From the NCBI RefSeq assembly GCF_030547005.1, contig NZ_JAUOPN010000001.1, forward strand, positions 1-64,000: a DNA stretch of 64,000 nucleotides. The letters are read 5' to 3'. Each line of letters begins with the position of its first letter. Positions within the stretch are counted from its first letter, which is position 1. Positions 44,306-54,933 of the stretch are shown one piece after another. The DNA comes from Maribacter sp. 1_MG-2023. Its GTDB lineage: Bacteria > Bacteroidota > Bacteroidia > Flavobacteriales > Flavobacteriaceae. The position numbers were made by a program, and so were the translations under genes. The notes beneath the pieces were generated by a model, which saw nothing but the letters and a program-made list of their open reading frames with translations, did not search any database and was not told the DNA's origin.

Positions 44306-44584
44306 ATGGCACGTTCACTAAAAAAAGGACCTTACGTTCACTATAGTTTGGAAAAGAAAATCCAACAAAGTGTTTCATCCGGTAAAAAAGCGGTAATCAA
44401 AACTTGGTCTAGAGCATCTATGATCACTCCTGATTTCGTTGGGATGACAATAGCGGTTCATAACGGAAAACAATTTGTACCTGTTTTTGTAACAGAAAAC
44501 ATGGTAGGACATAAACTTGGGGAATTTTCACCAACAAGATCTTTTAGAGGTCATGCAGGTGCGAAAAACAAAGGAAAAAAGTAA
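44306..44584 (+). CDS. rpsS: Ribosomal protein S19
   Basis: 92 residues, start [15 protein letters not shown], with [20 protein letters not shown] near the end. Head protein contacting S13. It follows rplB by 13 bases. Confidence 0.98.
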   Translation: MARSLKKGPYVHYSLEKKIQQSVSSGKKAVIKTWSRASMITPDFVGMTIAVHNGKQFVPVFVTENMVGHKLGEFSPTRSFRGHAGAKNKGKK

Positions 44585-44587
44585 GCT

Positions 44588-44995
44588 ATGGGAGTTCGTA
44601 AAAAACAGATGGCCGAAAGAATAAAGGCTGAGAAGAAGATGGTAGCTTTTGCTAAGTTGAATAACTGTCCTACTTCACCTAGAAAAATGCGTTTAGTTGC
44701 AGATTTAATTCGTGGTGTAAAGGTAGAGCAAGCCTTAGCTATTTTGAGGTTCAACCCTAAAGAGGCTTCTAGAAAGTTAGAGAAATTATTACTTTCAGCT
44801 TTGGCTAATTGGCAAGCAAAAAATGAAGAGGCAAGTTTAGAAGATGCTGATTTAATTGTAGCTGAGATTAGAGTTGATAGTGGTGCAATGTTGAAAAGAT
44901 TGCGTCCTGCTCCACAAGGTAGAGCACATAGAATTAGAAAACGTTCAAACCATGTTACATTGGTTTTGGGGTCAAAAAATATAACAGAAAACTAG
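44588..44995 (+). CDS. rplV: Ribosomal protein L22
   Basis: 135 residues with the tunnel hairpin region ([23 protein letters not shown]). An N-terminal extension of about 20 residues precedes the core. It lines the exit tunnel where macrolides act. The rpsC ATG follows after one base. Confidence 0.97.
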   Translation: MGVRKKQMAERIKAEKKMVAFAKLNNCPTSPRKMRLVADLIRGVKVEQALAILRFNPKEASRKLEKLLLSALANWQAKNEEASLEDADLIVAEIRVDSGAMLKRLRPAPQGRAHRIRKRSNHVTLVLGSKNITEN

Positions 44996-44996
44996 G

Positions 44997-45713
44997 ATGG
45001 GACAGAAAACAAATCCAATAGGAAATCGTCTAGGAATCATTAGAGGTTGGGAATCTAACTGGTATGGTGGTAACGATTACGGAGATAAATTGGCTGAGGA
45101 TGATAAAATACGTAAGTATATTCATGCAAGACTTTCTAAAGCTAGTGTCTCAAGAGTTATAATTGAACGTACTCTAAAATTAATCACTGTAACTGTAACA
45201 ACTGCTAGACCTGGTATTATTATCGGTAAAGGTGGTCAGGAAGTTGATAAGTTAAAAGAGGAGTTGAAAAAAATCACCAATAAGGAGGTTCAAATCAACA
45301 TCTTTGAAATAAAAAGACCTGAGCTTGATGCGAATTTAGTAGCAGCAAGTGTAGCTCGTCAAATTGAAAGTAGAATTTCTTTTAGAAGAGCAATAAAGAT
45401 GGCAATCGCTGCAGCAATGCGTATGAATGCTGAAGGAATAAAGATTCAAATCTCTGGTAGATTGAATGGGGCTGAAATGGCACGTTCTGAGTCTTATAAG
45501 GATGGTAGAATTCCATTATCTACCTTTAGAGCAGATATCGATTATGCTTTACATGAAGCTCAAACTACATATGGTAAACTTGGAATTAAAGTTTGGATTA
45601 TGAAGGGTGAGGTATACGGTAAAAGAGATTTATCTCCATTAGTAGGAATGCAAAAAGATTCTTCTAAAGGTGGTAAGCAAGAAGGTGGAAGAAAACAACG
45701 TCGTAGAAAGTAA
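44997..45713 (+). CDS. rpsC: Ribosomal protein S3
   Basis: 238 residues, start [20 protein letters not shown]. The KH domain is visible at [21 protein letters not shown]-terminal tail rich in K, G and R. Part of the mRNA entry channel with helicase function. Confidence 0.98.
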   Translation: MGQKTNPIGNRLGIIRGWESNWYGGNDYGDKLAEDDKIRKYIHARLSKASVSRVIIERTLKLITVTVTTARPGIIIGKGGQEVDKLKEELKKITNKEVQINIFEIKRPELDANLVAASVARQIESRISFRRAIKMAIAAAMRMNAEGIKIQISGRLNGAEMARSESYKDGRIPLSTFRADIDYALHEAQTTYGKLGIKVWIMKGEVYGKRDLSPLVGMQKDSSKGGKQEGGRKQRRRK

Positions 45714-45732
45714 TTTTTAAAGAACTAAAGTA

Positions 45733-46161
45733 ATGTTACAACCGAAAAGAACAAAGTTCCGTAAGATGCAGAAAGGCCGTATGAAAGGTCTTGCTGGAAG
45801 AGGGCACCAACTTTCAAATGGTATGTTCGGTATAAAGAATGTTGATGATGCTGCATTTTTGACTTCACGCCAGATAGAAGCTGCTCGTATTGCTGCTACT
45901 AGATTTATGAAGAGAGAGGGTCAATTGTGGATTAAAATATTTCCAGACAAGCCGATTACCAAAAAACCATTAGAAGTACGTATGGGTAAAGGTAAGGGTG
46001 CACCAGAATATTTCGTTGCCGTGGTTAAACCAGGTAGAATTATGTTCGAAGTAGCCGGAGTTCCTTTGGAAGTAGCAAAAGAAGCTTTAAGATTAGCGGC
46101 TCAGAAACTTCCTGTTAAGACAAAATTCATTGTAGCTCGTGATTACGAGGCTGTAAATTAA
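45733..46161 (+). CDS. rplP: Ribosomal protein L16
   Basis: 142 residues, start [19 protein letters not shown], with the conserved [29 protein letters not shown] near the C-terminus, given here in outline. It organises the A-site region of 23S rRNA. Nineteen bases after rpsC. Confidence 0.97.
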   Translation: MLQPKRTKFRKMQKGRMKGLAGRGHQLSNGMFGIKNVDDAAFLTSRQIEAARIAATRFMKREGQLWIKIFPDKPITKKPLEVRMGKGKGAPEYFVAVVKPGRIMFEVAGVPLEVAKEALRLAAQKLPVKTKFIVARDYEAVN

Positions 46162-46173
46162 ACGTAAGGAATA

Positions 46174-46365
46174 ATGAAAAAACAAGAGATTAAAGAAATG
46201 TCTGTGGAAGGACTTACGGAGAAATTGGCCGAGTACAAGAAGCAGCATGCAGATTTGAAAATGGCACATTTTGTAACTCCGTTAGAAAATCCGCTTCAGA
46301 TTAGAAAAGTAAGGAGAACGGTAGCGAAATTAGCTACTGAATTAACTAATAGGGAGAACCAATAA
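46174..46365 (+). CDS. rpmC: Ribosomal protein L29
   Basis: 63 residues, two-helix protein with the family ending RKVRRTVAKLATELTNREN. Located at the tunnel exit next to L23. Followed closely by rpsQ. Confidence 0.96.
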   Translation: MKKQEIKEMSVEGLTEKLAEYKKQHADLKMAHFVTPLENPLQIRKVRRTVAKLATELTNRENQ

Positions 46366-46377
46366 GTGGTGGGCTTT

Positions 46378-46635
46378 ATGGAGAAAAGAAATTTAAGAAA
46401 AGAGAGAGTGGGAGTTGTCACTAGTAATAAAATGGAGAAATCTATTGTTATTGCAGAAGTGAAAAGAGTTAAACATCCTATGTACGGTAAGTTCGTTTTG
46501 AAGACAAAGAAATATGTTGCACACGACGAAAAGAACGATTGTAACATTGGTGATACTGTAAAGATCATGGAAACAAGACCTATGAGTAAAACCAAATGTT
46601 GGAGATTAGTAGAAATCTTAGAAAGAGCTAAATAA
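46378..46635 (+). CDS. rpsQ: Ribosomal protein S17
   Basis: 85 residues from the ATG at 46378 ([14 protein letters not shown]). A GTG four codons upstream is in frame but gives an atypical N-terminus. The OB-fold signature [20 protein letters not shown] is present. Primary binder of the 16S 5' domain. Confidence 0.96.
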   Translation: MEKRNLRKERVGVVTSNKMEKSIVIAEVKRVKHPMYGKFVLKTKKYVAHDEKNDCNIGDTVKIMETRPMSKTKCWRLVEILERAK

Positions 46636-46638
46636 GTT

Positions 46639-47007
46639 ATGTTACAGCAAGAATCTAGATTAAAAGTAGCGGATAACACAGGAGCAAAGGAAGTTTTAAC
46701 TATCCGTGTTCTTGGTGGTACCAAAAGAAGGTATGCTTCAATAGGAGACAAAATAGTTGTTACTGTTAAAGAAGCTACTCCAAACGGAGGTATCAAGAAA
46801 GGTGCGGTTTCAACTGCTGTTGTAGTTCGTACAAAGAAAGAGGTTAGAAGACCTGATGGATCTTATATAAGATTTGATGATAACGCTTGTGTGTTATTGA
46901 ATCCTGCCGGAGAAATGAGAGGTACTCGTGTTTTTGGACCTGTAGCAAGAGAGCTTAGGGATAAGCAGTTCATGAAGATTGTATCATTGGCCCCAGAGGT
47001 ATTATAA
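46639..47007 (+). CDS. rplN: Ribosomal protein L14
   Basis: 122 residues, start [18 protein letters not shown], ending [12 protein letters not shown]. Forms inter-subunit bridges with 16S rRNA. Standard length. Confidence 0.98.
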   Translation: MLQQESRLKVADNTGAKEVLTIRVLGGTKRRYASIGDKIVVTVKEATPNGGIKKGAVSTAVVVRTKKEVRRPDGSYIRFDDNACVLLNPAGEMRGTRVFGPVARELRDKQFMKIVSLAPEVL

Positions 47008-47020
47008 TATAACGGACAAG

Positions 47021-47335
47021 ATGAAAAAGTTAAAAATCAAAACAGGAGATACAGTAAGAATTACTGCTGGTGACCATAAAGGGACCGAAGGTAAAGTTAT
47101 GCGTGTAAATCTTGAAAAAAATAAAGCCATTGTTGAAGGTGCCAATATGGTATCTAAACATGAGAAGCCTAGCGCTAAAAACCCTCAAGGTGGTATTGTA
47201 AAAAAAGAAGCTTTAATCCATATTTCTAATTTAGCCTTGATCGACAGTAAATCTGGAGATGTAACAAGAGTAGGTTACGAAATGAAGGATGGTAAAAAAG
47301 TTAGGGTTTCCAAAAAATCCAATGAAGTAATTTAG
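47021..47335 (+). CDS. rplX: Ribosomal protein L24
   Basis: 104 residues from the ATG at 47021 ([21 protein letters not shown]). The longer in-frame reading from 46979 overlaps rplN and lacks family support. KOW motif at the N-terminus. Assembly initiator of the large subunit. Confidence 0.97.
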   Translation: MKKLKIKTGDTVRITAGDHKGTEGKVMRVNLEKNKAIVEGANMVSKHEKPSAKNPQGGIVKKEALIHISNLALIDSKSGDVTRVGYEMKDGKKVRVSKKSNEVI

Positions 47336-47337
47336 TT

Positions 47338-47889
47338 ATGGCATACGTTGCAAGATTAAAGAAAGAGTATAAGGAGCGAATAGTAGCTGCCCTTACCGAA
47401 GAGTTTGGTTACAGTAATGTAATGCAGGTTCCTAAGTTAGAGAAGATAGTAATGAGTAGAGGTGTAGGAGCTGCTGTTGCTGACAAGAAACTTATTGACC
47501 ATGCAATAGATGAAATGACTATGATAACGGGTCAAAAAGCCGTTGCTACCATGTCTAAGAAAGATGTTGCTGCCTTTAAGTTAAGAAAAGGTATGCCAAT
47601 TGGTGCTAAAGTTACCTTAAGAGGTGAGCGTATGTACGAATTTTTAGACCGTTTGGTTACTTCTGCATTACCACGAGTTAGAGATTTTCAAGGTATCAAA
47701 GCTACAGGTTTTGATGGACGTGGAAATTATAACCTTGGTGTAACAGAGCAAATTATTTTTCCTGAAGTTAATATTGATAAAATCAATAGAATTAACGGTA
47801 TGGATATTACATTTGTAACTTCTGCAGACACAGACAAGGAAGCAAAATCATTATTAACAGAATTAGGTTTACCTTTTAAAAAGAATTAG
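47338..47889 (+). CDS. rplE: Ribosomal protein L5
   Basis: 183 residues with the conserved [20 protein letters not shown] (about 68-87). It binds 5S rRNA and contacts the P-site tRNA. Followed after one base by rpsN. Confidence 0.98.
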   Translation: MAYVARLKKEYKERIVAALTEEFGYSNVMQVPKLEKIVMSRGVGAAVADKKLIDHAIDEMTMITGQKAVATMSKKDVAAFKLRKGMPIGAKVTLRGERMYEFLDRLVTSALPRVRDFQGIKATGFDGRGNYNLGVTEQIIFPEVNIDKINRINGMDITFVTSADTDKEAKSLLTELGLPFKKN

Positions 47890-47890
47890 T

Positions 47891-48160
47891 ATGGCTAAGG
47901 AATCAATGAAAGCCCGTGAGAGAAAAAGGGAAAGAACTGTAGCAGTTTATGCTGAAAAACGTAAAGCTTTGAAAGAAGCTGGCGATTACGAAGCGTTACA
48001 GAGACTACCTAAAAATGCCTCTCCGGTACGTTTACATAACAGATGTAAATTAACTGGAAGACCTAAAGGTTACATGAGAACTTTTGGTATTTCAAGGGTA
48101 AAATTCAGAGAGATGGCTAATGCCGGTTTAATACCAGGTGTTAAGAAAGCTAGCTGGTAA
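47891..48160 (+). CDS. rpsN: Ribosomal protein S14 (zinc-free form)
   Basis: 89 residues, the longer type without the CxxC zinc motifs; the family motif [24 protein letters not shown] is present in outline. Head protein assembled with S3 and S10. A 66-base structured gap follows before rpsH. Confidence 0.97.
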   Translation: MAKESMKARERKRERTVAVYAEKRKALKEAGDYEALQRLPKNASPVRLHNRCKLTGRPKGYMRTFGISRVKFREMANAGLIPGVKKASW

Positions 48161-48183
48161 GAAAAGAATTATTAATGGATCCA

Positions 48184-48207
48184 GGTTTAGCGTAAGTGCT
48201 GAAAACC
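48184..48207 (+). promoter_or_regulatory. Stem-loop in the rpsN-rpsH gap
   Basis: GGTTTAGC pairs with GCT-ga-AAACC around the loop GTAAGT, 20 bases before the rpsH ATG. In E. coli, S8 represses the spc operon by binding its mRNA near rplE. A comparable role for this stem is a guess. Confidence 0.4.
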
Positions 48208-48226
48208 GTTTCCGAATTATATACAT

Positions 48227-48625
48227 ATGGTAACAGATACTATTGCAGATTACCTAACGAGAGTTAGAAACGCAAGTAGAGCGGGACATAGGGTTGTTGA
48301 AATACCTGCGTCGAATCTAAAAAAAGAAATTACTAAAATATTATTCGATCAAGGATATATTTTAAGCTACAAGTTCGAAGAGAGCAAAGTTCAGGGAACT
48401 ATTAAAATAGCCTTGAAGTATGATAAGCTTACAAAAGAACCTGTTATCAAGAAAATACAGCGTATAAGTAAGCCTGGTCTTAGAAAATATGCAGGTAATG
48501 AAGATTTGCCTCGTGTATTGAATGGTTTAGGTGTTGCTATCGTTTCTACATCTCATGGAGTAATGACAAGCAAGCAGGCAAAGGCAGAAAAAGTTGGTGG
48601 TGAAGTTTTGTGCTACGTTTATTAA
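48227..48625 (+). CDS. rpsH: Ribosomal protein S8
   Basis: 132 residues, start MVTDTIADYLTRVRNASRAGH, ending GGEVLCYVY. Central-domain primary binder and, in E. coli, the translational repressor of the spc operon. A folded leader lies just upstream. Confidence 0.98.
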   Translation: MVTDTIADYLTRVRNASRAGHRVVEIPASNLKKEITKILFDQGYILSYKFEESKVQGTIKIALKYDKLTKEPVIKKIQRISKPGLRKYAGNEDLPRVLNGLGVAIVSTSHGVMTSKQAKAEKVGGEVLCYVY

Positions 48626-48644
48626 TTGATTAAAGATTTAGAAA

Positions 48645-49187
48645 ATGTCTAGAATAGGTAATAATCCAGTCGCAATTCCTGAAGGAGTTACAGTTGAAAT
48701 CAACGACAATATCATTTCTGTTAAAGGAAAGTTAGGTGAGTTGACTCAAGAGTTCTCAGGAGTATCGGTTAAAGTAGAAGACGGACAGGCTTTCGTAACA
48801 AGGCCATCTGATTCTAAGGAGCATAAAGCAAAGCACGGTTTATATAGATCACTTATCACTAATATGGTTGATGGTGTTTCTAAAGGTTGGACCAAAGAAT
48901 TAGAATTAGTAGGTGTAGGGTATAGAGCTAGTAATCAAGGTCAAAAACTTGATTTAGCTTTAGGTTTTTCTCACAACATTGTATTTAATATAGCCTCTGA
49001 GGTAAAAGTTGAAACAATTTCTGAAAAAGGTAAAAACCCGATCGTAAAGCTTACTTCTCATGACAAACAATTAGTGGGTCATATAGCAGCAAAGATTAGA
49101 TCTTTCCGTAGTCCGGAGCCGTACAAAGGGAAAGGAATTAAGTTTGTAGGTGAAATATTAAGAAGAAAAGCTGGTAAATCAGCTTAA
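48645..49187 (+). CDS. rplF: Ribosomal protein L6
   Basis: 180 residues, start [19 protein letters not shown], with the C-terminal [22 protein letters not shown]. Two related domains bind near the factor-binding site. Nineteen bases after rpsH. Confidence 0.98.
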   Translation: MSRIGNNPVAIPEGVTVEINDNIISVKGKLGELTQEFSGVSVKVEDGQAFVTRPSDSKEHKAKHGLYRSLITNMVDGVSKGWTKELELVGVGYRASNQGQKLDLALGFSHNIVFNIASEVKVETISEKGKNPIVKLTSHDKQLVGHIAAKIRSFRSPEPYKGKGIKFVGEILRRKAGKSA

Positions 49188-49198
49188 TAAAGGATATT

Positions 49199-49555
49199 AT
49201 GGGATTATCAAAAACACAAAGAAAATTAAGAATCCGACGTAGAATACGTAAGGTTTCTTCTGGAACTGCAGTTAAACCAAGGTTGTCTGTGTTTAGAAGT
49301 AACAGCGAAATTTACGCTCAAGTTATAGACGACGTTAAAGGAGTCACTTTAGTATCCGCTTCTTCAAGAGATAAGGATATCGCGAAAGCAAAAGGAAATA
49401 AAACCGAGATTGCTGCTTTGGTTGGTAAAACAATCGCTGAGAAATCTGTAAAAGTTGGCTTAGATAAAGTCGCTTTTGATAGAGGAGGTAATTTGTATCA
49501 TGGAAGAGTAAAATCTTTAGCTGATGGTGCAAGAGAAGCAGGACTAAAATTCTAA
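49199..49555 (+). CDS. rplR: Ribosomal protein L18
   Basis: 118 residues, start [19 protein letters not shown], with [18 protein letters not shown] and the ending [10 protein letters not shown]. 5S rRNA-binding protein of the central protuberance. Confidence 0.98.
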   Translation: MGLSKTQRKLRIRRRIRKVSSGTAVKPRLSVFRSNSEIYAQVIDDVKGVTLVSASSRDKDIAKAKGNKTEIAALVGKTIAEKSVKVGLDKVAFDRGGNLYHGRVKSLADGAREAGLKF

Positions 49556-49564
49556 TATACTAGT

Positions 49565-50089
49565 ATGTTCCAAAAATATAAAAACGTAGAAACTGTTAAG
49601 CCAGGTGGTTTAGACTTAAAAGATAAATTAGTTGGTATTCAACGTGTAACCAAGGTAACAAAAGGTGGTAGAGCATTCGGTTTTTCTGCAATTGTTGTTG
49701 TAGGTGATGAAAATGGTGTTGTAGGTCACGGTTTAGGTAAATCAAAAGAGGTTGCTACAGCTATTGCAAAAGCAATCGAAGATGGTAAAAAGAACTTAGT
49801 TCGTATTCCTTTAAACAAAGGAACTTTACCTCACGAGCAAAAAGGTAAATTTGGTGGTGCAAGAGTGTATATTCAGCCTGCATCTCATGGTACCGGTGTA
49901 ATTGCTGGTGGTGCTGTAAGATCAGTATTAGAATCTGTTGGTGTGCATGATGTATTATCAAAGTCTCAGGGATCTTCAAATCCACATAATGTTGTAAAAG
50001 CTACTTTCGATGCTTTATTACAACTTAGAGATGCAAAAACTATTGCTACACAAAGAGGTGTTTCTTTAGAAAAAGTATTTAAAGGTTAA
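49565..50089 (+). CDS. rpsE: Ribosomal protein S5
   Basis: 174 residues with the double-stranded RNA-binding motif region [18 protein letters not shown] and [10 protein letters not shown]. Part of the mRNA entry channel and of decoding fidelity control. Normal spacing in the spc block. Confidence 0.98.
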   Translation: MFQKYKNVETVKPGGLDLKDKLVGIQRVTKVTKGGRAFGFSAIVVVGDENGVVGHGLGKSKEVATAIAKAIEDGKKNLVRIPLNKGTLPHEQKGKFGGARVYIQPASHGTGVIAGGAVRSVLESVGVHDVLSKSQGSSNPHNVVKATFDALLQLRDAKTIATQRGVSLEKVFKG

Positions 50090-50099
50090 GAGGAAAATT

Positions 50100-50279
50100 A
50101 TGGCAAAGATTAAAGTTACACAGGTAAAAAGTGGAATTAAGAAACCTCAAAATCAAAAAAGAACTTTAGAGGCTCTTGGTTTAAAAAGAATTGGTCAGGT
50201 TGTAGAGCATAACGATACACCTAACATTCTTGGAATGATAAATAAAGTTAAACATTTAGTTTCCACTGAGGAGGCTTAA
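50100..50279 (+). CDS. rpmD: Ribosomal protein L30
   Basis: 59 residues, start MAKIKVTQVKSGI, with PQNQKRTLEALGLKRIGQVVEHNDTP in outline. Too short for a 60-residue cut-off but in its usual place between rpsE and rplO, with AAGAGGAAAATT before the start. Confidence 0.96.
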   Translation: MAKIKVTQVKSGIKKPQNQKRTLEALGLKRIGQVVEHNDTPNILGMINKVKHLVSTEEA

Positions 50280-50291
50280 ATTTAGAATAAA

Positions 50292-50744
50292 ATGGGTTTA
50301 AATAATCTACAGCCTGCAGAAGGTTCGGTAAATAGAGACGGAAAACGCCTTGGAAGAGGTCAGGGTTCTGGAAAAGGCGGAACAGCTGCAAGAGGTCATA
50401 AAGGAGCAAAGTCAAGATCTGGTTATTCTAAGAAAATTGGTTTCGAAGGTGGTCAAATGCCATTGCAACGTCGTGTACCTAAGTTTGGTTTTACGAACAT
50501 TAATCGTAAAAACTACCAAGGTATCAATTTAGAGAAATTACAAGAGCTTGTTGATAATAAGGTTTTAACTAATGAAGTTACTTTAGATCTTTTGATCGAG
50601 AATGGTTTGGTTGGTAAAAATGATTTAGTGAAAATTTTAGGAAATGGAGAGTTGAAAGCTTCTCTTAAAATTTCAGTACATAAATTTACAGCAACTGCTA
50701 AAGCGGCTATTGAAGCAGCAGGTGGTGAAGCAATAAGCTTGTAA
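50292..50744 (+). CDS. rplO: Ribosomal protein L15
   Basis: 150 residues, start MGLNNLQPAEGSVNRDGKR, with the long basic glycine-rich extension GRGQGSGKGGTAARGHKGAK that threads through 23S rRNA. Precedes secY as in most bacteria. Confidence 0.98.
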   Translation: MGLNNLQPAEGSVNRDGKRLGRGQGSGKGGTAARGHKGAKSRSGYSKKIGFEGGQMPLQRRVPKFGFTNINRKNYQGINLEKLQELVDNKVLTNEVTLDLLIENGLVGKNDLVKILGNGELKASLKISVHKFTATAKAAIEAAGGEAISL

Positions 50745-50758
50745 GCATAAACGAGAGC

Positions 50759-52102
50759 ATGAAGAATTTTATTGATACAATATCCAATATTTGGAAGATA
50801 GAAGAGCTAAGAAATAGAATTCTTATTACATTAGGTCTTTTGTTGGTTTATCGTTTTGGTTGTCAAATCGTACTTCCAGGTATAGATTCAACACAATTAG
50901 GTGGTTTAACGGATAGTACTGATCAAGGTATTTTTGGTCTTTTAAATGCATTTACAGGAGGAGCCTTCGCTAATGCTTCTGTTTTTGCGTTAGGTATTAT
51001 GCCTTATATATCTGCGTCTATTGTAGTTCAGTTGATGGGTATTGCAATTCCTTATCTTCAAAAATTACAAAAAGAGGGAGAAAGTGGTCGTAAGACTATA
51101 AATCAAATTACTAGATGGTTAACCATCGGTATTTGTATTGTTCAAGCTCCTGCATACCTATATGGCTTAGAAGCTTTTGGTGTTAGAGATAGTGCTTTCT
51201 TATTAGGTAAAGGCTTAGATTTTATGGTGCCTGCAGTTATCATATTGGTAACAGGTACTGTGTTTGCAATGTGGTTGGGTGAAAAAATTACTGATAAAGG
51301 TATTGGTAATGGTATTTCCCTTTTGATTATGATTGGTATAATCGCTACAATGCCTCAGTCTTTTGTGCAAGAATTTATATCAAGAACTACTGATAATAAT
51401 GGGGGATTAATGTTCATTTTAATTGAAGTGATAGTTTGGTTCTTGGTTATTTTGGCTTGTATCCTTTTAGTTATGGCTACAAGACAGATTCCTGTTCAAT
51501 ACGCTAGAAGAACAGCTTCTGGCGGATATGAGAAGAATATCATGGGTTCTAGACAATATATCCCTTTAAAATTGAATGCATCTGGAGTAATGCCAATTAT
51601 CTTTGCACAAGCAATTATGTTTGTACCGGGTATGATAGGTGGTGCTTTTGATGATACCGCATTCGGGCAATGGATGCAAGTGCAATTCAGTGATATTTTT
51701 GGATGGGCATATAATTTACTATTCGCAATATTGATTATAATCTTTACATATTTCTATACTGCTATTACGGTTCCTACCAATAAGATGGCAGATGACCTTA
51801 AAAGAAGTGGTGGTTTTATCCCTGGCATTCGTCCAGGAAAAGAAACTGGAGATTATTTAGATAAGATTATGTCTTTAATAACGTTACCTGGATCTATTTT
51901 CTTAGCTTTGCTGGCTATTTTACCGGCAATAGTGGTAAAGTTGATGGATGTTCAAGCTGGATGGGCTTTATTTTACGGCGGCACCTCACTTTTAATTATG
52001 GTTGGTGTAGCAATAGATACAGTACAACAGGTTAATTCATATTTGTTGAATAGACATTATGATGGCTTAATGAAAACGGGTAAAAATAGAAAAGTAGCAT
52101 AA
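50759..52102 (+). CDS. secY: Protein translocase subunit SecY
   Basis: 447 residues with ten membrane segments, starting KNFIDTISNIWKIEELRNRIL. Conserved features: the plug region near residues 60-75, the cytoplasmic loop with RRTASGGYEKNIMGSRQYIPLK (outline) and the C5 loop KRSGGFIPGIRPGKET. Central channel of the Sec translocon. Its place at the end of the spc block is conserved. Confidence 0.97.
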   Translation: MKNFIDTISNIWKIEELRNRILITLGLLLVYRFGCQIVLPGIDSTQLGGLTDSTDQGIFGLLNAFTGGAFANASVFALGIMPYISASIVVQLMGIAIPYLQKLQKEGESGRKTINQITRWLTIGICIVQAPAYLYGLEAFGVRDSAFLLGKGLDFMVPAVIILVTGTVFAMWLGEKITDKGIGNGISLLIMIGIIATMPQSFVQEFISRTTDNNGGLMFILIEVIVWFLVILACILLVMATRQIPVQYARRTASGGYEKNIMGSRQYIPLKLNASGVMPIIFAQAIMFVPGMIGGAFDDTAFGQWMQVQFSDIFGWAYNLLFAILIIIFTYFYTAITVPTNKMADDLKRSGGFIPGIRPGKETGDYLDKIMSLITLPGSIFLALLAILPAIVVKLMDVQAGWALFYGGTSLLIMVGVAIDTVQQVNSYLLNRHYDGLMKTGKNRKVA

Positions 52103-52105
52103 TTT

Positions 52106-52321
52106 ATGGCTAAGCAGGCAGCAATAGAACAAGATGGATCTATCATCGAAGCATTATCTAATGCAATGTTTCGAGTAGAATTGGAGAATGGACATGTGGT
52201 AACAGCGCATATATCAGGTAAGATGCGTATGCACTATATTAAACTATTACCTGGAGATAAGGTTAAATTAGAGATGAGTCCCTATGACCTTACTAAAGCA
52301 AGAATTACATATAGATACTAA
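52106..52321 (+). CDS. infA: Translation initiation factor IF-1
   Basis: 71 residues, OB fold, [22 protein letters not shown] start and [22 protein letters not shown]. It occupies the A site during initiation. Three bases after secY. Confidence 0.97.
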   Translation: MAKQAAIEQDGSIIEALSNAMFRVELENGHVVTAHISGKMRMHYIKLLPGDKVKLEMSPYDLTKARITYRY

Positions 52322-52329
52322 GATACAAG

Positions 52330-52446
52330 ATGAAAGTAAGAGCATCAGTTAAGAAGAGAAGTGCCGACTGCAAGATTGTTCGCAGAAAAGGCAGGTTGTA
52401 CGTAATCAACAAAAAGAATCCTAGATTTAAACAAAGACAAGGGTAA
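52330..52446 (+). CDS. rpmJ: Ribosomal protein L36 (zinc-free form)
   Basis: 38 residues, start [20 protein letters not shown], end NPRFKQRQG. The zinc ribbon (CxxC, C, H) of the usual form is reduced to a single cysteine at position 14, so this is the C-minus type. Eight bases separate it from infA. Confidence 0.96.
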   Translation: MKVRASVKKRSADCKIVRRKGRLYVINKKNPRFKQRQG

Positions 52447-52448
52447 TT

Positions 52449-52823
52449 ATGGCAAGAATCGCAGGTATAGATATACCAAAACAAAAGAGAGGCGTAATCG
52501 CCTTAACCTATATTTTCGGAATCGGAAGAAGTAGGTCACAAGAAATATTGAGTAAAGCCCAAGTTAGCGAAGATACTAAGGTTTCTGATTGGAATGATGA
52601 TGAAATAGGTCGTATCAGGGAAGCTGCTTCTGAGTTTGTAATTGAAGGTGAATTACGTTCAGAAACTCAGTTGAACATTAAGCGTTTAATGGATATAGGC
52701 TGTTATAGAGGTATTCGTCATAGATCAGGTTTGCCTTTAAGAGGTCAACGTACTAAGAACAACTCTAGAACTAGAAAAGGAAAGCGTAAAACAGTTGCTA
52801 ACAAGAAGAAAGCAACTAAATAA
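52449..52823 (+). CDS. rpsM: Ribosomal protein S13
   Basis: 124 residues, start [21 protein letters not shown], with the helix-two-turn-helix and the signature [20 protein letters not shown]. Head protein bridging to the large subunit and contacting the P-site tRNA. Confidence 0.98.
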   Translation: MARIAGIDIPKQKRGVIALTYIFGIGRSRSQEILSKAQVSEDTKVSDWNDDEIGRIREAASEFVIEGELRSETQLNIKRLMDIGCYRGIRHRSGLPLRGQRTKNNSRTRKGKRKTVANKKKATK

Positions 52824-52832
52824 TAATTAGGT

Positions 52833-53225
52833 ATGGCAAAGGCAAGTACTAAAGTTACCAAGAAACGTAAAGTTATAGTTGATTCTGTTGGTGAGGCGCA
52901 CATAAGTGCATCTTTCAACAACATCATTATCTCTTTGACAAATAAAAAAGGAGATGTTATTTCTTGGTCATCTGCCGGTAAATTAGGTTTTAGAGGGTCT
53001 AAGAAAAATACACCTTATGCTGCACAAGTTGCTGCAGAAGATTGTTCTAAGGTTGCTCACGAGGCAGGTTTAAGAAAAGTTAAGGTTTATGTAAAAGGTC
53101 CAGGTAACGGAAGAGAATCTGCAATCAGATCTTTACATAATGCTGGTATCGAAGTGACAGAGATTATCGATGTTACTCCAATGCCTCATAACGGATGTAG
53201 ACCTCCTAAAAGAAGAAGAGTTTAA
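52833..53225 (+). CDS. rpsK: Ribosomal protein S11
   Basis: 130 residues, with the conserved end [18 protein letters not shown], whose N-G pair is the site of isoaspartate formation in E. coli. Platform protein near the mRNA exit. An 89-base structured leader follows. Confidence 0.98.
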   Translation: MAKASTKVTKKRKVIVDSVGEAHISASFNNIIISLTNKKGDVISWSSAGKLGFRGSKKNTPYAAQVAAEDCSKVAHEAGLRKVKVYVKGPGNGRESAIRSLHNAGIEVTEIIDVTPMPHNGCRPPKRRRV

Positions 53226-53247
53226 TTAATTACTATTATATTTCACC

Positions 53248-53301
53248 GAAAGTGTAGTTACGATTATCGAAGGATAAGCCTTAATTCATAATCTCACTTT
53301 C
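53248..53301 (+). promoter_or_regulatory. Folded leader before rpsD
   Basis: GAAAGTG (53248-53254) pairs with CACTTTC (53295-53301), and inside it GATTAT (53262-53267) pairs with ATAATC (53288-53293). A small AAGG/CCTT stem lies at the tip. Start codon 14 bases downstream. S4 controls its own synthesis in E. coli and Bacillus by binding mRNA leaders, so an S4 target here is a reasonable inference. Confidence 0.6.
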
Positions 53302-53314
53302 AAATCAAAAGAAA

Positions 53315-53920
53315 ATGGCAAGATATACAGGACCAAAATCAAAAATCGCCCGTAAATTCGGCGAAGCAATTTTCGGAGATGATAAATCTTTCGAGAAAAA
53401 GAATTACCCTCCAGGACAACACGGTAATAACAGAAGAAGAGGTAAAAAATCTGAGTACTCTGTTCAATTGATGGAGAAGCAAAAAGCTAAATATACCTAC
53501 GGTATTTTAGAAAAGCAATTTAGAAACTTATTCCAAACTGCGAAAAGAAAAGAAGGTGTTGCTGGTGAAATTTTACTTCAATTATGTGAATCTCGTTTAG
53601 ATAACGTTGTTTATAGAATGGGTATTTCTCCAACTAGAAGTGGAGCAAGACAATTAGTATCTCATAGACACATTACGGTAAATGGCGAGTTGGTAAACAT
53701 ACCTTCTTATTCATTGAAAGCAGGAGATGTTGTTGGTGTTAGAGAGAAATCTAAATCATTACAAAGTATTCAAGATTCATTAGCTGCTAGTAGTGCAGTT
53801 TACGAGTGGATTTCTTGGAACAGTGAGAAGAAGGAAGGTACTTATGTTACAATTCCTGAAAGATTACAGATTCCAGAAAATATCAAAGAACAATTAATCG
53901 TGGAGTTATACTCTAAATAA
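53315..53920 (+). CDS. rpsD: Ribosomal protein S4
   Basis: 201 residues, start [20 protein letters not shown], zinc-free N-terminus. S4 RNA-binding domain with [27 protein letters not shown] (outline). Primary assembly protein of the 5' domain and a known translational autoregulator in other bacteria. Confidence 0.98.
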   Translation: MARYTGPKSKIARKFGEAIFGDDKSFEKKNYPPGQHGNNRRRGKKSEYSVQLMEKQKAKYTYGILEKQFRNLFQTAKRKEGVAGEILLQLCESRLDNVVYRMGISPTRSGARQLVSHRHITVNGELVNIPSYSLKAGDVVGVREKSKSLQSIQDSLAASSAVYEWISWNSEKKEGTYVTIPERLQIPENIKEQLIVELYSK

Positions 53921-53937
53921 ACAATACCTATCCAATT

Positions 53938-54930
53938 ATGGCATTATTTAATTTTCAGAAACCCGATAAAGTAATAATGATCGATTCCTCTGATTTCGAA
54001 GGGAAGTTCGAATTTCGCCCTTTGGAACCTGGTTATGGATTAACTGTTGGGAATGCATTAAGACGAGTATTGTTGTCTTCTTTAGAAGGTCATGCAATAA
54101 CTTCGGTTAGAATTGATAAAGTAGAACATGAATTTTCTACTATACCTGGCGTTGTTGAAGATGTAACAGAGATTATATTAAACTTGAAACAAGTTCGTTT
54201 CAAGAAACAAATAGAAGATTCTGAAGCTGAAGTTGTTTCAATTTCAGTAAGTGGTAAAAACCAATTAACAGCTGGTGATTTTCAAAAGTTTATTTCTGGA
54301 TACCAAGTGTTAAACCCAGATTTAGTTATTTGTAATATGGATGCTAAAGTTAGTATCAATATGGAAATATCTATTGAAAAAGGCAGAGGTTATGTTCCTG
54401 CAGAGGAAAATAAAAAATCTGGTGCACCATTAGGTACTATAGCTGTCGATTCTATTTTTACACCTATTAAGAATGTAAAGTATAGTATTGAAAACTTTCG
54501 TGTAGAGCAAAAAACTGATTATGAAAAATTAGTTTTTGAAATATCTTCAGATGGATCAATTCATCCTAAAGACGCTTTAACTGAAGCAGCAAAAGTTCTT
54601 ATTCATCACTTCATGTTATTCTCTGATGAGCGTATTACATTAGAAGCTGACGAAATTGCTCAGACAGAGACTTATGATGAAGAGTCTTTACACATGAGAC
54701 AATTATTGAAAACTAAATTAGTGGATATGGACCTTTCTGTTCGTGCACTAAACTGTTTGAAAGCTGCTGAAGTTGATACTTTAGGAGATTTAGTTTCTTT
54801 TAATAAGAATGACTTAATGAAGTTTAGAAACTTCGGTAAAAAATCTTTAACAGAGCTTGAAGAACTTGTTATTAACAAGGGATTAAGTTTTGGAATGGAT
54901 TTATCAAAATACAAATTAGATAAAGATTAA
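53938..54930 (+). CDS. rpoA: RNA polymerase alpha subunit
   Basis: 330 residues. N-terminal dimerisation domain ([23 protein letters not shown], outline) and C-terminal domain with the helix-hairpin-helix [16 protein letters not shown] that binds UP elements and activators. Conserved place after rpsD. Confidence 0.98.
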   Translation: MALFNFQKPDKVIMIDSSDFEGKFEFRPLEPGYGLTVGNALRRVLLSSLEGHAITSVRIDKVEHEFSTIPGVVEDVTEIILNLKQVRFKKQIEDSEAEVVSISVSGKNQLTAGDFQKFISGYQVLNPDLVICNMDAKVSINMEISIEKGRGYVPAEENKKSGAPLGTIAVDSIFTPIKNVKYSIENFRVEQKTDYEKLVFEISSDGSIHPKDALTEAAKVLIHHFMLFSDERITLEADEIAQTETYDEESLHMRQLLKTKLVDMDLSVRALNCLKAAEVDTLGDLVSFNKNDLMKFRNFGKKSLTELEELVINKGLSFGMDLSKYKLDKD

Positions 54931-54933
54931 ATA

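Noticed and set aside
46979..47020. Longer start for rplX inside rplN
   Set aside because: The added residues have no family support and the ATG at 47021 gives the standard L24 start.
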